Positions 1-5,711 of a stretch of DNA of 10,477 nucleotides are shown piece by piece. Numbering within the stretch: position 1 is the stretch's first letter; every line of letters begins with the position of its first letter. This DNA is from Cyclobacteriaceae bacterium. GTDB taxonomy: Bacteria > Bacteroidota > Bacteroidia > Cytophagales > Cyclobacteriaceae. Location: assembly GCA_026994125.1 (NCBI GenBank), contig JALWRJ010000567.1, positions 1 through 10,477 of the forward strand, given 5' to 3'. The notes under the pieces are model-generated. The model saw only the letters and a list, made by a program, of their open reading frames with translations, was not told the origin of the DNA and did no database searches. Position numbers and translations under genes: made by a program.

Positions 1-641
1 ATATATTTAATAAAACCATCAGGGTTAGTAATTAAAATGCGGGGTTGCAGCGGTATTTTTTTGTTACCGGGTTTAATTTTAAACCCCAGTGAAAAAACGA
101 TAACTTCAAGTTCGTCCTGTTTAAAACTCAGGTAAGGTTTGGGGTACTCCTTTAGTTCTCCATTGTCTTGTAAATCAGCTCGCAACAATTTAAACGATTC
201 GATACTAAAATAGGGGTTGCTACCGGGCAAGGGTAACCCTTTATCAAAAATATAAAAATCGGTAAAAGCCAGTTCAATGCCATCGAGTTTAACCTTAACC
301 CGGTAATGGCCGGCTTTCCAGTTTTTACCACTTTCAGAGCCATACAAAATATTGGTCTGAAACAGGGCTGAATTGGCAGGCACTTTAAATGAGTGGTTAA
401 AATTGGCCTCTTCCTTAAAAGTGCTTCGATTTACAATGCTAAACGCTAACGTAGCTTCCCAGTTTTCTTTGTTAAATTTATAATTAAGCAGGTTAACCCA
501 AAACCCCATATAGGTAAGTTCCGAGGTATCAAATACATTGCGAAATCGGTGATAATTGTTGGCAAGGTGTTCGTTGATTGCCGTTAGTTTTACATCAATC
601 AGCGCAAAATTATCTTTTATATTATTATCAAATATTCCCAT
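1..641 (-). CDS. Unrecognised protein, 3' end cut by window edge
   Basis: An open frame of 213 codons without a stop runs from ATG at 641-639 to the left edge, so the C-terminus is missing. Codon choice and composition look like the neighbouring genes. The visible protein starts MGIFDNNIKDNF and has no signal peptide or membrane segment. It seems to hold an N-terminal part (about 35-135) with alternating hydrophobic strands, including WEATLAFSI near 61-69 and HYRVKVKLDGIELAFTDFYI near 112-131. A second similar-looking part follows from about 145 (YFSIESFKLLRA, then LEVIVFSLGF). This suggests tandem beta-sandwich-like modules in a larger cytoplasmic protein. I vaguely recall similar N-terminal regions in front of AAA ATPase domains in Bacteroidota, but nothing visible here proves that. 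It lies 174 bp downstream of the 816-1361 gene on the same strand. The gene is probably real; its function is unknown. Confidence 0.7.
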   Translation of the reverse strand, partial: MGIFDNNIKDNFALIDVKLTAINEHLANNYHRFRNVFDTSELTYMGFWVNLLNYKFNKENWEATLAFSIVNRSTFKEEANFNHSFKVPANSALFQTNILYGSESGKNWKAGHYRVKVKLDGIELAFTDFYIFDKGLPLPGSNPYFSIESFKLLRADLQDNGELKEYPKPYLSFKQDELEVIVFSLGFKIKPGNKKIPLQPRILITNPDGFIKY

Positions 642-679
642 AATTAAAGGTACTTAAACTTTTGTTTACAAACTACAGT

Positions 680-713
680 TTGGCAAAATGGCATAGTAGT
701 GCCCAGTTGCCAA
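680..713. repeat. Nested inverted repeat between two minus-strand genes
   Basis: TTGGCAA at 680-686 pairs perfectly with TTGCCAA at 707-713. Inside it GGCA (690-693) pairs with TGCC (700-703) around a TAGTAG loop. It lies in the 174-bp gap between the stop of the 816-1361 gene and the start of the 1-641 gene. It has no U-tract on either strand, so it is not a standard intrinsic terminator. It could be an mRNA hairpin or an operator. Confidence 0.35.
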
Positions 714-815
714 GCCTAAAATTTACCTTAATGGGTTAGTTGATTGATGAAGGTATTTTTTACAAGTGCAGCAACAAATATCATAAAATGTTGCTTTTGT
801 ACTATGGAAAGTTTA

Positions 816-1361
816 CTATTTTTTAAACATTTGCTGTAATTGCTTCCAAAGTTTGGCTTTGAGTGCTTTATCCTGTGCCAGTACATTAAGCGCATCGCTC
901 ACCAGCCAGGTTACCTTATTATAATGGGCAGGCAAATAGGGTTCAACAGGTAACCCCAATGCCTGAGGCGTTACCCCAAACACAATGGCTTTCGTAAAAT
1001 TTAAGCTATTTTGCCATCCGGCAGCGGCCTTACTATGGTTAATAATAGCCACATCCTGCAAGGTACAGCCAATGGCTTTAAGTATATTTAGCAGCAGGGT
1101 TTCATCTGAGGCATTTAAAAATTCCTCCTCCGGGTTAGTTACCAGCACCAGTATTCCTTTTTGATTGCCCCCTTTTACCTGCAACGTTTCTTTGTTCTTT
1201 ACCTCAAGCAATGATTGCTCATTATCATTTTCAACCTTCTGATTTACAGATTGTTGAGCATTTATCTCTTCCGTCTCAGGTGTTTTCGGGTTCACAAGGA
1301 ACAATTCCTCATCAAAAAGCATTTTTATTCCAGCCTCAGTAACCTCTTCCATATTAAGCAT
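816..1361 (-). CDS. Possible DNA polymerase III psi-like (HolD / uracil-glycosylase fold) protein
   Basis: About 181 aa. Residues 1-68 form a low-complexity, acidic, Gln/Asn/Glu-rich tail, and 69-181 form a compact domain. The domain starts with a hydrophobic strand (ILVLVTNP, 70-77), followed by a helix (LLLNILKAIGCTLQDVAIIN, 89-108), a strand with KAIVFGV (124-130), WLVSDALNVL (152-161) and a closing helix KAKLWKQLQQMF (168-179). This order, an 'AIG/L..DV' helix, a 'v.FG' strand, then a 'HPayLL..p..K...W.dL'-like ending, resembles psi subunits and other catalytically dead uracil-glycosylase-fold proteins. The usual His of the late motif is Ser-Asp here, so no glycosylase activity is expected. 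The name is an inference from pattern, not identity. The stop of the thioesterase gene (1354-1356) lies between candidate starts: TTG 1367, ATG 1361 (chosen, 8-bp overlap) and ATG 1352. Translation is probably coupled. Confidence 0.7.
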   Translation of the reverse strand: MLNMEEVTEAGIKMLFDEELFLVNPKTPETEEINAQQSVNQKVENDNEQSLLEVKNKETLQVKGGNQKGILVLVTNPEEEFLNASDETLLLNILKAIGCTLQDVAIINHSKAAAGWQNSLNFTKAIVFGVTPQALGLPVEPYLPAHYNKVTWLVSDALNVLAQDKALKAKLWKQLQQMFKK

Positions 1362-1875
1362 TGTCAAGGTAATCTTTTAACTCTTTGGCATCCTTCACTT
1401 TCATTCGTTTGGCCAACACCAGCCTTAACTGCCTTCTTCGCAGAGCACCTGCATACAATTCTTTCTCAAAATCGGTTTCGGGAACCACTTCAGGTACTTC
1501 TATGGGATGGCCTCCCTGATCCACCGCAACAAAGGTAAAAAAAGCATGGTTGCTGGCTTCTGCTTTTTTACCAAAAGGAATTTTTTCTGGAGTGGCCTTT
1601 ATGTAAATCTCCATAGAGGAGTTAAAGGCTCGAGTTACATGCGATTCAAAGGTAACCACCGAACCCAACGGAATGGCCTTGCCAAACGAAATATTATCTA
1701 CCGAAGCAGTAACCACCGTACGGTTAGAGTGTTTTTGAGCTGCAATAGCCGCACAAATATCCATCCAGTGCATCAGGCGCCCGCCCATTAAATTATCTAA
1801 CGTATTGGTATCGTTAGGTAATACCATTTCAGTCATTATTACTTTTGATTCGCTTACCGGTTTTTTCTTTGCCAT
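1354..1875 (-). CDS. Acyl-CoA thioesterase, hotdog fold (YciA/acyl-CoA hydrolase family)
   Basis: 173 aa, hydrolysing acyl-CoA to free acid and CoA in the cytoplasm. The family signature is clear: NTLDNLMGGRLMHWMDICAA at 24-43 (central hotdog helix with the conserved Asn-x-x-Gly-Gly and WMD), VVTASVDNISF at 54-64, GSVVTFESHV at 71-80 and SSMEIYIKA at 86-94. A charged helical tail of about 40 residues follows the hotdog domain. The frame is open up to 1932, but I chose ATG 1875 because MAKKKPVSESKV then leads straight into the conserved first strand. The extra 19 residues of the longer form are encoded over the end of pcm and look unlike the family. The gene begins 4 bp after the pcm stop and its end overlaps the next gene, so it is the middle gene of a three-gene unit. 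The natural acyl chain cannot be told from sequence. Confidence 0.88.
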   Translation of the reverse strand: MAKKKPVSESKVIMTEMVLPNDTNTLDNLMGGRLMHWMDICAAIAAQKHSNRTVVTASVDNISFGKAIPLGSVVTFESHVTRAFNSSMEIYIKATPEKIPFGKKAEASNHAFFTFVAVDQGGHPIEVPEVVPETDFEKELYAGALRRRQLRLVLAKRMKVKDAKELKDYLDNA

Positions 1876-1879
1876 AGTT

Positions 1880-2530
1880 TTATTTTTTCCAGCCTTGTTT
1901 ACCCAGCAAAGGTACAAAGCTAAAGTTATCAAATTCTTTGGTTTGGTAATCGTTTTTATTGAGGCGGGTAATGCATAACATTTTTTGTACTTGACTATCG
2001 CCTACCGGAATAACCAGCCTCCCGCCCACTTTTAATTGTTCTTTTAAAGCCTGAGGCACCACAGGGGCACCGGCTGTTACAATGATACCATCGAAAGGCG
2101 CATGCAAAGGCCAACCCAAGGAGCCATCGCCATGCTTAAAAATTGGCTGATAGCCCATTTTAGGTAACCTCTTGCGGGTTTTATCGTATAAAGCGCGGTT
2201 GTACTCCATGGTAAAAAGTTGTACCCCCATTTCGACCAAAACACATGCCTGGTAGCCCGACCCCGTACCTATTTCCAACACCTTGCTTCCCGGTTTGGGG
2301 GCAAGTAATTCGGTTTGAAATGCCACCGTATAAGGTTGCGAAATGGTTTGCCCTTCGCCTATGGGAAAAGCTTTGTCCTCATAGGCGTGTTCAATAAAGG
2401 CATTATCCAAAAAAAAATGACGAGGGATTTTTTCAATGGCTGCTATTACTCCCGGATGCACTATTCCTTTTTGCTTTAGTATAGCTACCAGTTTTCTTCG
2501 TAACCCCTTTGCCTTATAGCTGTCTTCCAT
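1880..2530 (-). CDS. pcm: Protein-L-isoaspartate O-methyltransferase
   Basis: 216 aa, the usual length. The enzyme (EC 2.1.1.77) uses S-adenosylmethionine to methylate L-isoaspartyl residues in aged proteins, starting their repair in the cytoplasm. Family motifs appear in order: the basic N-terminal helix and VIAAIEKIPRHFF (28-40), the substrate loop IGEGQTISQPYTVA (57-70), the SAM-binding motif I VLEIGTGSGYQ (84-94), HGDGSLGWP (133-141), FDGIIVTAGAP (146-156) and LKVGGRLVIPVG (166-177), closing with FVPLLGKQGW (205-214). No key residue seems missing. It is the first gene of the minus-strand unit with the thioesterase and the psi-like protein, and is divergent from riboflavin synthase across 80 bp. 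On the minus strand a weak -7-like TATCTTCG occurs at 2556-2549 without a good -33 partner. Confidence 0.95.
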   Translation of the reverse strand: MEDSYKAKGLRRKLVAILKQKGIVHPGVIAAIEKIPRHFFLDNAFIEHAYEDKAFPIGEGQTISQPYTVAFQTELLAPKPGSKVLEIGTGSGYQACVLVEMGVQLFTMEYNRALYDKTRKRLPKMGYQPIFKHGDGSLGWPLHAPFDGIIVTAGAPVVPQALKEQLKVGGRLVIPVGDSQVQKMLCITRLNKNDYQTKEFDNFSFVPLLGKQGWKK

Positions 2531-2588
2531 GGTTTAAATTAATATGTGCGAAGATAAAACAACCCTGCAAATGGTAAGGATTATTTGG

Positions 2589-2596
2589 TAACTTTG
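2589..2596 (+). promoter_or_regulatory. Candidate -7 box (TAACTTTG) of riboflavin synthase
   Basis: TAACTTTG fits the Bacteroidota -7 consensus TAnnTTTG exactly and ends 14 bp before the ribE ATG, predicting a very short A-rich leader. The -33 position (about 2566-2569, TGCA) matches poorly, so the call rests on the -7 box and its position. Confidence 0.4.
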
Positions 2597-2610
2597 GCAA
2601 AAAAAAGAAA

Positions 2611-3198
2611 ATGTTTACCGGAATAATAGAAGCCACGGGCACCATAACCACCATTGAAACTGAAGGGCAGAATGTCCATTTTTGGGTTCGCTCGAGCCTA
2701 ACCCCGGAATTGCAGATAGACCAAAGTGTGGCACATAATGGGGTATGCCTTACAGTAGTTGATTTAAACAACGATTTGTATAAAGTAACTGCCATTGATG
2801 AAACCTTACAAAAAACTAACCTGAGCGATTTAAAACCGGGCGATGAAGTAAACTTGGAACGAAGTATGCCCTCGCACGGGCGATTTGATGGCCACATAGT
2901 GCAAGGGCATGTTGACCAGGTAGCCATTTGCGAGCAGGTAACTTCGCAAGAAGGTAGTTTTGTGTTTACTTTTAAGGTACCCGGTGGCACTAAGCTAATG
3001 GTAGAAAAAGGCTCAATTTGTATAAATGGTATTAGCCTAACCAGCTTTAACGTAACCAACACAGGGTTTAAAGTAGCCATTATACCGTACACCTACGAAC
3101 ACACCAATATTAGCCATATTACAAAAGGTAGCCGGGTTAACCTGGAGTTTGATATTTTAGGAAAATACGTGCAAAAAATGATGCAACAACGAATGTAA
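2611..3198 (+). CDS. ribE: Riboflavin synthase (alpha-type, two lumazine-binding domains)
   Basis: 195 aa. The enzyme (EC 2.5.1.9) dismutates two 6,7-dimethyl-8-ribityllumazine molecules to riboflavin plus a pyrimidinedione, the last step of riboflavin synthesis; the family acts as a trimer. Two homologous lumazine-binding halves are visible. Half one begins with the hallmark MFTGIIEATG and has NGVCLTVVD (43-51). Half two has GHIVQGHVD (94-102), KGSICINGISLT (133-144) and ends in VNLEFDILGKYV (176-187). Some genomes call this gene ribC. The start is fixed because MFTGIIE is the invariant N-terminus. The leader is A-rich (eight A's, then GAAA) with no Shine-Dalgarno site. No FMN riboswitch fits in the 80-bp upstream region, and no other riboflavin gene is adjacent. 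The FtsB-like gene follows 78 bp downstream. Confidence 0.96.
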   Translation: MFTGIIEATGTITTIETEGQNVHFWVRSSLTPELQIDQSVAHNGVCLTVVDLNNDLYKVTAIDETLQKTNLSDLKPGDEVNLERSMPSHGRFDGHIVQGHVDQVAICEQVTSQEGSFVFTFKVPGGTKLMVEKGSICINGISLTSFNVTNTGFKVAIIPYTYEHTNISHITKGSRVNLEFDILGKYVQKMMQQRM

Positions 3199-3222
3199 TC
3201 CTTTTTAAAAAAAACTGTTTTT

Positions 3223-3256
3223 TTTGTGTGTGTAAGCTATTAATTCGTTTAATTTG
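3223..3256 (+). promoter_or_regulatory. Weak candidate promoter upstream of the FtsB-like gene
   Basis: TTTG (3223-3226) is followed after 22 bp by TTAATTTG (3249-3256), one mismatch from TAnnTTTG. The spacer is slightly longer than the usual 19-21 bp. It ends 20 bp before ATG 3277. Low confidence in such AT-rich DNA. Confidence 0.25.
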
Positions 3257-3276
3257 GTAAATTATTAACCAGAACT

Positions 3277-3573
3277 ATGGATTCTATTAAAAAAATACTA
3301 AAAAACTACTACCTGATGGTGGGGCTTTTTTTTGTGGTTTGGATTACTTTTTTTGATAGCAATGATTTATACAGCCAATACAAATTGGCCTCGAAATTAC
3401 GAAATCTAAAGGCCGATAAAATTTACTACACTCAAAAAATTGAAGAGGTAAAGGCTGATAGGGAAGAACTATTGAGTAACCCTGAATTGCTCGAAAAATT
3501 TGCACGCGAAAAATACCTCATGAAAAAACCTTCGGAGGATGTCTATATTGTAGTCCCCTCTGTAAACGATTAA
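3277..3573 (+). CDS. FtsB/DivIC-family septum formation initiator protein
   Basis: 98 aa, typical size for the family. Residues 1-10 are short, basic and cytoplasmic. One membrane segment follows (about 12-27, YLMVGLFFVVWITFFD), then a predicted periplasmic coiled coil (about 35-70: KLASKLRNLKADKIYYTQKI and on, with heptad-like Leu/Ile spacing). The C-terminal motif NPELLEKFAREKYLMKKPSEDVYIV is characteristic: 'LE..AREky.m..p.E.v..v' is the FtsB/DivIC signature. In other bacteria this protein bridges FtsL and FtsQ in the divisome at the inner membrane and promotes septal peptidoglycan synthesis. I infer the same role here from the motif and topology. The following barrel gene starts 21 bp after the stop, so the two may be co-transcribed, although nothing obvious links their functions. 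Confidence 0.88.
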   Translation: MDSIKKILKNYYLMVGLFFVVWITFFDSNDLYSQYKLASKLRNLKADKIYYTQKIEEVKADREELLSNPELLEKFAREKYLMKKPSEDVYIVVPSVND

Positions 3574-3594
3574 ATTAGTCTAGCTAAAAAAGCC

Positions 3595-4128
3595 ATGAAA
3601 AAAATAATTTTAGTATGTAGTATTATTCTTTTAAGTGTTTCTAGTTTGTTAGCTCAAAAGGGCGATTTCGCCCCTGACAACCAAAGTAATTTTATGGACA
3701 GGGTTTATTTTGGAGGTGGCATGGGGCTTTCAGGAGGCTCGTGGGGTACTTCGGTGAGTGTGTCGCCCATAGTGGGATATATGGTATCCAGCCGGGTTTC
3801 GGTTGGAGTGGGCGCTACCTACCAGTATTACAAATACAAAGATGCCTTTTATGATTATTCTGACAACCGCTATGGAGGCAGTTTATTTGCACGGGTAAAC
3901 CTGATAAGGCAAGTATTTGGCTATGCCGAATACTCGTTTTTAAACTATTCAATTAATGGCGATACCAACAATCGGGCAACTGTTTACAGGCTACCGGTAG
4001 GGCTAGGATTTTCGCAAAACATTGGGCCTCGCTCTTCCTTTAATATGGTGGCGGCTTACGATATGCTATACCAAAACAACGGCCCCTACGCATCGCCCTG
4101 GGTATTTACTTTTTTCTTTTCTATCTAA
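3595..4128 (+). CDS. Small outer-membrane beta-barrel protein
   Basis: 177 aa. A classic Sec signal peptide occupies about 1-20 (MKK, then a hydrophobic run IILVCSIILLSVSSLLA), with likely cleavage before Gln21. The mature part alternates hydrophobic and polar residues in Gly/Tyr-rich stretches typical of barrel strands, such as YFGGGMGLSGG, SVSVSPIVGYMV, SVGVGATYQYYKY, YGGSLFARVNL, VFGYAEYSFLNY, YRLPVGLGFSQNI, SFNMVAAYDMLY and WVFTFFFSI. That is roughly eight strands, as in OmpA/OmpX-like or PF13505/PF13568-type barrels. The C-terminal strand ends in Ile after a run of Phe instead of the usual final Phe. No enzymatic motif is visible. Function is unknown, probably structural or adhesive. It follows the FtsB-like gene by 21 bp and converges with the dehydrogenase gene 5 bp beyond its stop. 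Confidence 0.82.
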   Translation: MKKIILVCSIILLSVSSLLAQKGDFAPDNQSNFMDRVYFGGGMGLSGGSWGTSVSVSPIVGYMVSSRVSVGVGATYQYYKYKDAFYDYSDNRYGGSLFARVNLIRQVFGYAEYSFLNYSINGDTNNRATVYRLPVGLGFSQNIGPRSSFNMVAAYDMLYQNNGPYASPWVFTFFFSI

Positions 4129-4133
4129 AAAGC

Positions 4134-5201
4134 CTAAAACCTTAAATCAAACTTCTTAGCTACCTCTTTTAAATCTTCCACTACTTTGGGGTTAAGTGGA
4201 ATGCCATGCTGTTTTCGCTCAGCCTCAGATTGTCGTTCAGGGTCGCCCGGAATAAGCACATTGGGCATACCCTCGGTACTTTTAGCACTACGGAAGCGCT
4301 CAATCCAGGTATCCATATTTTCCTTAAACTCATTAGCCGGCCTAAAGCCGTCAATGCGCATAGCACCTAAAAAATGACCAATGCCTTCGCCTACCGGATT
4401 TTCGGGCATGGGCAAAAAGCTTACAAACGGAGGCACCCAGGGGCCATAATTAGCACCCGAAAACACACCCGAGAAAATATCTACAATAGAACCCAAACAA
4501 AACCCTTTATGGCTACCATGGTCACGGTCGCCTCCTAAGGGAAGCAACGCCCCGCCCGATTTTAGCTCGTGCGGGTCGGTAGAACTATGGCCGTCTTTGT
4601 CTTGAATCCAGCCGGTAGGAGCCTGTTCGCTTTTACGTTGTAGAATTTCCAGCTTACCATTGGCGGCTGTGGTGGTAGCAAAATCGGCCACAAAAGCCGG
4701 TTGATTATTGGCCGGTATAGCTACCGCAATGGGGTTAGTACCCAACATGCGCTCAGTTGAAAAAGTAGGCGAAACCAAGGGGCTGGCATTCGTCATTGAT
4801 AGGCCAATCATATCGTGTTCCAATGCCATCATTGCATGGTAGCCTGCAATACCGTAGTGGTTAGAGTTTTTAATGGAAATCCAACCCGAACCCACCTGTT
4901 GAGCTTTTTCGATAACTATGTCCATTGCCTTAGGTGCTACTACCAACCCAAGCCCCGCATCGCCATCTACCACACCGGTACTGGGGGTTTCGTGTACCAG
5001 CCGTACCTTTGGCGTAGGGTTGATGCGGCCTGCTTCCCAAAGCCGCACATAGCCAATAAGCCGTGCCACCCCATGCGAATCAATCCCCCTCAAATCGGCC
5101 GAAACCAACACCCGGGTGGCCAACGCAGCATCGGAGCTACTGCACCCCATCTTTAAAAACACCTCATGCGTAAAATCACTTACCTTTTTAAACGAATACA
5201 T
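4134..5201 (-). CDS. Ldh2/malate-lactate dehydrogenase family NAD(P)-dependent oxidoreductase
   Basis: 355 aa, full length for the COG2055 family (malate/L-lactate/ureidoglycolate/sulfolactate dehydrogenases, unrelated to classical Rossmann LDH/MDH). Visible motifs: LRGIDSHGVARL (37-48, with the conserved His43), KNSNHYGIAGYH (111-122, family His115), MLGTNPIAVAIPA (152-164), DFATTTAANGKLE (173-185), a Gly-rich LLPLGGDRDHGSHKGFCLG (219-237, 'HKG' motif), GHFLGAMRIDGF (275-286) and IPGDPE (317-322). The family transfers hydride between a 2-hydroxyacid and NAD(P); the exact substrate is not determined by these motifs. The gene stands alone. A -7-like TATTTTTG (5225-5218) lies about 16 bp upstream of ATG 5201. 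Its stop is 5 bp from the convergent barrel gene, leaving no room for a separate terminator. Confidence 0.93.
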   Translation of the reverse strand: MYSFKKVSDFTHEVFLKMGCSSSDAALATRVLVSADLRGIDSHGVARLIGYVRLWEAGRINPTPKVRLVHETPSTGVVDGDAGLGLVVAPKAMDIVIEKAQQVGSGWISIKNSNHYGIAGYHAMMALEHDMIGLSMTNASPLVSPTFSTERMLGTNPIAVAIPANNQPAFVADFATTTAANGKLEILQRKSEQAPTGWIQDKDGHSSTDPHELKSGGALLPLGGDRDHGSHKGFCLGSIVDIFSGVFSGANYGPWVPPFVSFLPMPENPVGEGIGHFLGAMRIDGFRPANEFKENMDTWIERFRSAKSTEGMPNVLIPGDPERQSEAERKQHGIPLNPKVVEDLKEVAKKFDLRF

Positions 5202-5217
5202 AGTACATAAATTTGGG

Positions 5218-5225
5218 CAAAAATA
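5218..5225 (-). promoter_or_regulatory. Candidate -7 box (TATTTTTG) of the Ldh2-family gene
   Basis: Read on the minus strand, TATTTTTG matches TAnnTTTG exactly and ends 16 bp before ATG 5201. The -33 position at 5245-5248 (GTAG on the minus strand) is a poor match to TTTG. Confidence 0.4.
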
Positions 5226-5315
5226 AGAAACTAAATTACTCTTGCTACTTTATCCTAAATCTTTATTTGGGGCTTGCTGAAAAACACATATTTTTTAAAA
5301 TACAATGGATTATAA

Positions 5316-5370
5316 CAGTTGTTTTTTATAAAAATGGAAGCGTTTTGCTCCATTTAGTTGTAAAAAACTG
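5316..5370. repeat. Large imperfect hairpin (about 55 nt)
   Basis: The inner stem pairs AAATGGAAGC (5332-5341) with GCTCCATTT (5347-5355), one A bulged, around a GTTTT loop. The outer stem pairs CAG plus TTTTTTA on the left (5316-5328, with a TTG bulge) with TAAAAAACTG (5361-5370). Two stems nested on one axis in non-coding DNA could be a terminator-like RNA structure, a small RNA element or a decayed miniature inverted repeat. Confidence 0.4.
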
Positions 5371-5425
5371 CATTAATTCAGCTCAAAATTCAATAGACTA
5401 ATCATTAATATTTTACATTCTTGTA

Positions 5426-5460
5426 CTTTGTGCTTCCTTGGTGCCTTTCTGTCTTAGTGG
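5426..5460. repeat. Degenerate short-period GTG-rich repeat
   Basis: CTTTGTGCTTC (5426-5436) is followed by CTTGGTGCCTT (5437-5447), then TCTGTCTTAGTGG (5448-5460). The pyrimidine-rich units carry a recurrent GTG/TGTC core about every 7-11 bp. From memory it resembles the CTTTGTGTCTTTGTGG-type strings scattered between genes in many Bacteroidota genomes. It has no coding content. Confidence 0.45.
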
Positions 5461-5465
5461 AATTA

Positions 5466-5579
5466 CTAATCCGTTAAGATACTACCAAAATTTAACGTGT
5501 TGTTGGTCTGTGGCACATTATCGCGGCTGGCGGCATTGTAGTATGCGTATATAACTTCGCCTTGTGGCTTTGTAGCCAT
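5466..5579 (-). CDS. Candidate small ORF or gene relic, 37 aa
   Basis: ATG 5579-5577 to TAG 5468-5466 encodes 37 aa beginning MATKPQGEVIYAYYN and ending LNFGSILTD. Unlike the surrounding gap, the stretch is balanced in base composition and uses codons like the real genes (GCC, GGC, AAC, ACC). The frame is open further upstream, through AKKKAGG. A second ATG at 5608-5606 would join the same frame (47 aa, starting MGLLKKKAGG) only if the A8 tract at 5590-5597 held nine A's. So this may be a small gene, a slippage-dependent gene, or the decayed end of a larger one. I do not recognise the peptide. The next gene on this strand, the dehydrogenase, is 264 bp away, and a repeat remnant lies directly downstream. 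Confidence 0.25.
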   Translation of the reverse strand: MATKPQGEVIYAYYNAASRDNVPQTNNTLNFGSILTD

Positions 5580-5683
5580 GCCCCCAGCCTTTTTTTTAGC
5601 AAGCCCATTTGGCCAATTTAGTTACCTTTTTAACTTACCATGTTAATTAAATGATATGGGTATTTAAGCCGTGTATTTTTATC

Positions 5684-5708
5684 TATATTTGGGCTACTAA
5701 ATAAGGAG
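5684..5708 (+). promoter_or_regulatory. -7 box and Shine-Dalgarno-like site of the carboxylase gene
   Basis: TATATTTG (5684-5691) fits TAnnTTTG exactly; the -33 position (around 5661-5664, TATT) is weak. AAGGAG (5703-5708) is a full Shine-Dalgarno match but only 3 bp from ATG 5712, closer than the usual 5-9 bp. It also predicts a short leader of roughly 15 nt. Confidence 0.45.
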
Positions 5709-5711
5709 TTT

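Larger units (their letters stand above)
5202..5711. other. Long intergenic region between divergent genes
   Basis: 510 bp separate the divergent dehydrogenase (-) and carboxylase (+) genes, the only long gap in the window. It holds, left to right, the dehydrogenase -7 box, an AT-rich stretch, a large imperfect hairpin (5316-5370), a degenerate GTG-rich repeat (5426-5460), a more GC-rich, gene-like minus-strand stretch (5466-5608), and the carboxylase -7 box and Shine-Dalgarno site. A 62-codon frame at 5213-5401 (+) has AT-driven composition (Ile, Phe, Leu, Lys, Asn) and no recognisable feature; I do not regard it as a gene. Confidence 0.6.

Noticed and set aside
1876..1932. N-terminal extension of the thioesterase frame
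   Set aside because: The extra 19 residues overlap the end of pcm and do not resemble the family; ATG 1875 gives a normal start.
2531..2610. FMN riboswitch upstream of riboflavin synthase
   Set aside because: The 80-bp spacer is too short for the aptamer and shows none of its conserved GGG/helix pattern.
2514..3092. Long open frame on the minus strand opposite riboflavin synthase
   Set aside because: It is antisense to a textbook riboflavin synthase, has no family motif, and is Ser/Thr/Cys/Pro-rich as expected for a shadow frame.
3207..3225. A8-CTG-T8 palindrome after riboflavin synthase
   Set aside because: An A/T-only stem with a 3-nt loop is too weak for an intrinsic terminator and is likely homopolymer coincidence, though it may bend DNA.
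5213..5401. 62-codon plus-strand frame in the intergenic gap
   Set aside because: Its composition follows the AT bias of the gap, it shows no motif or start signal, and it covers the hairpin.
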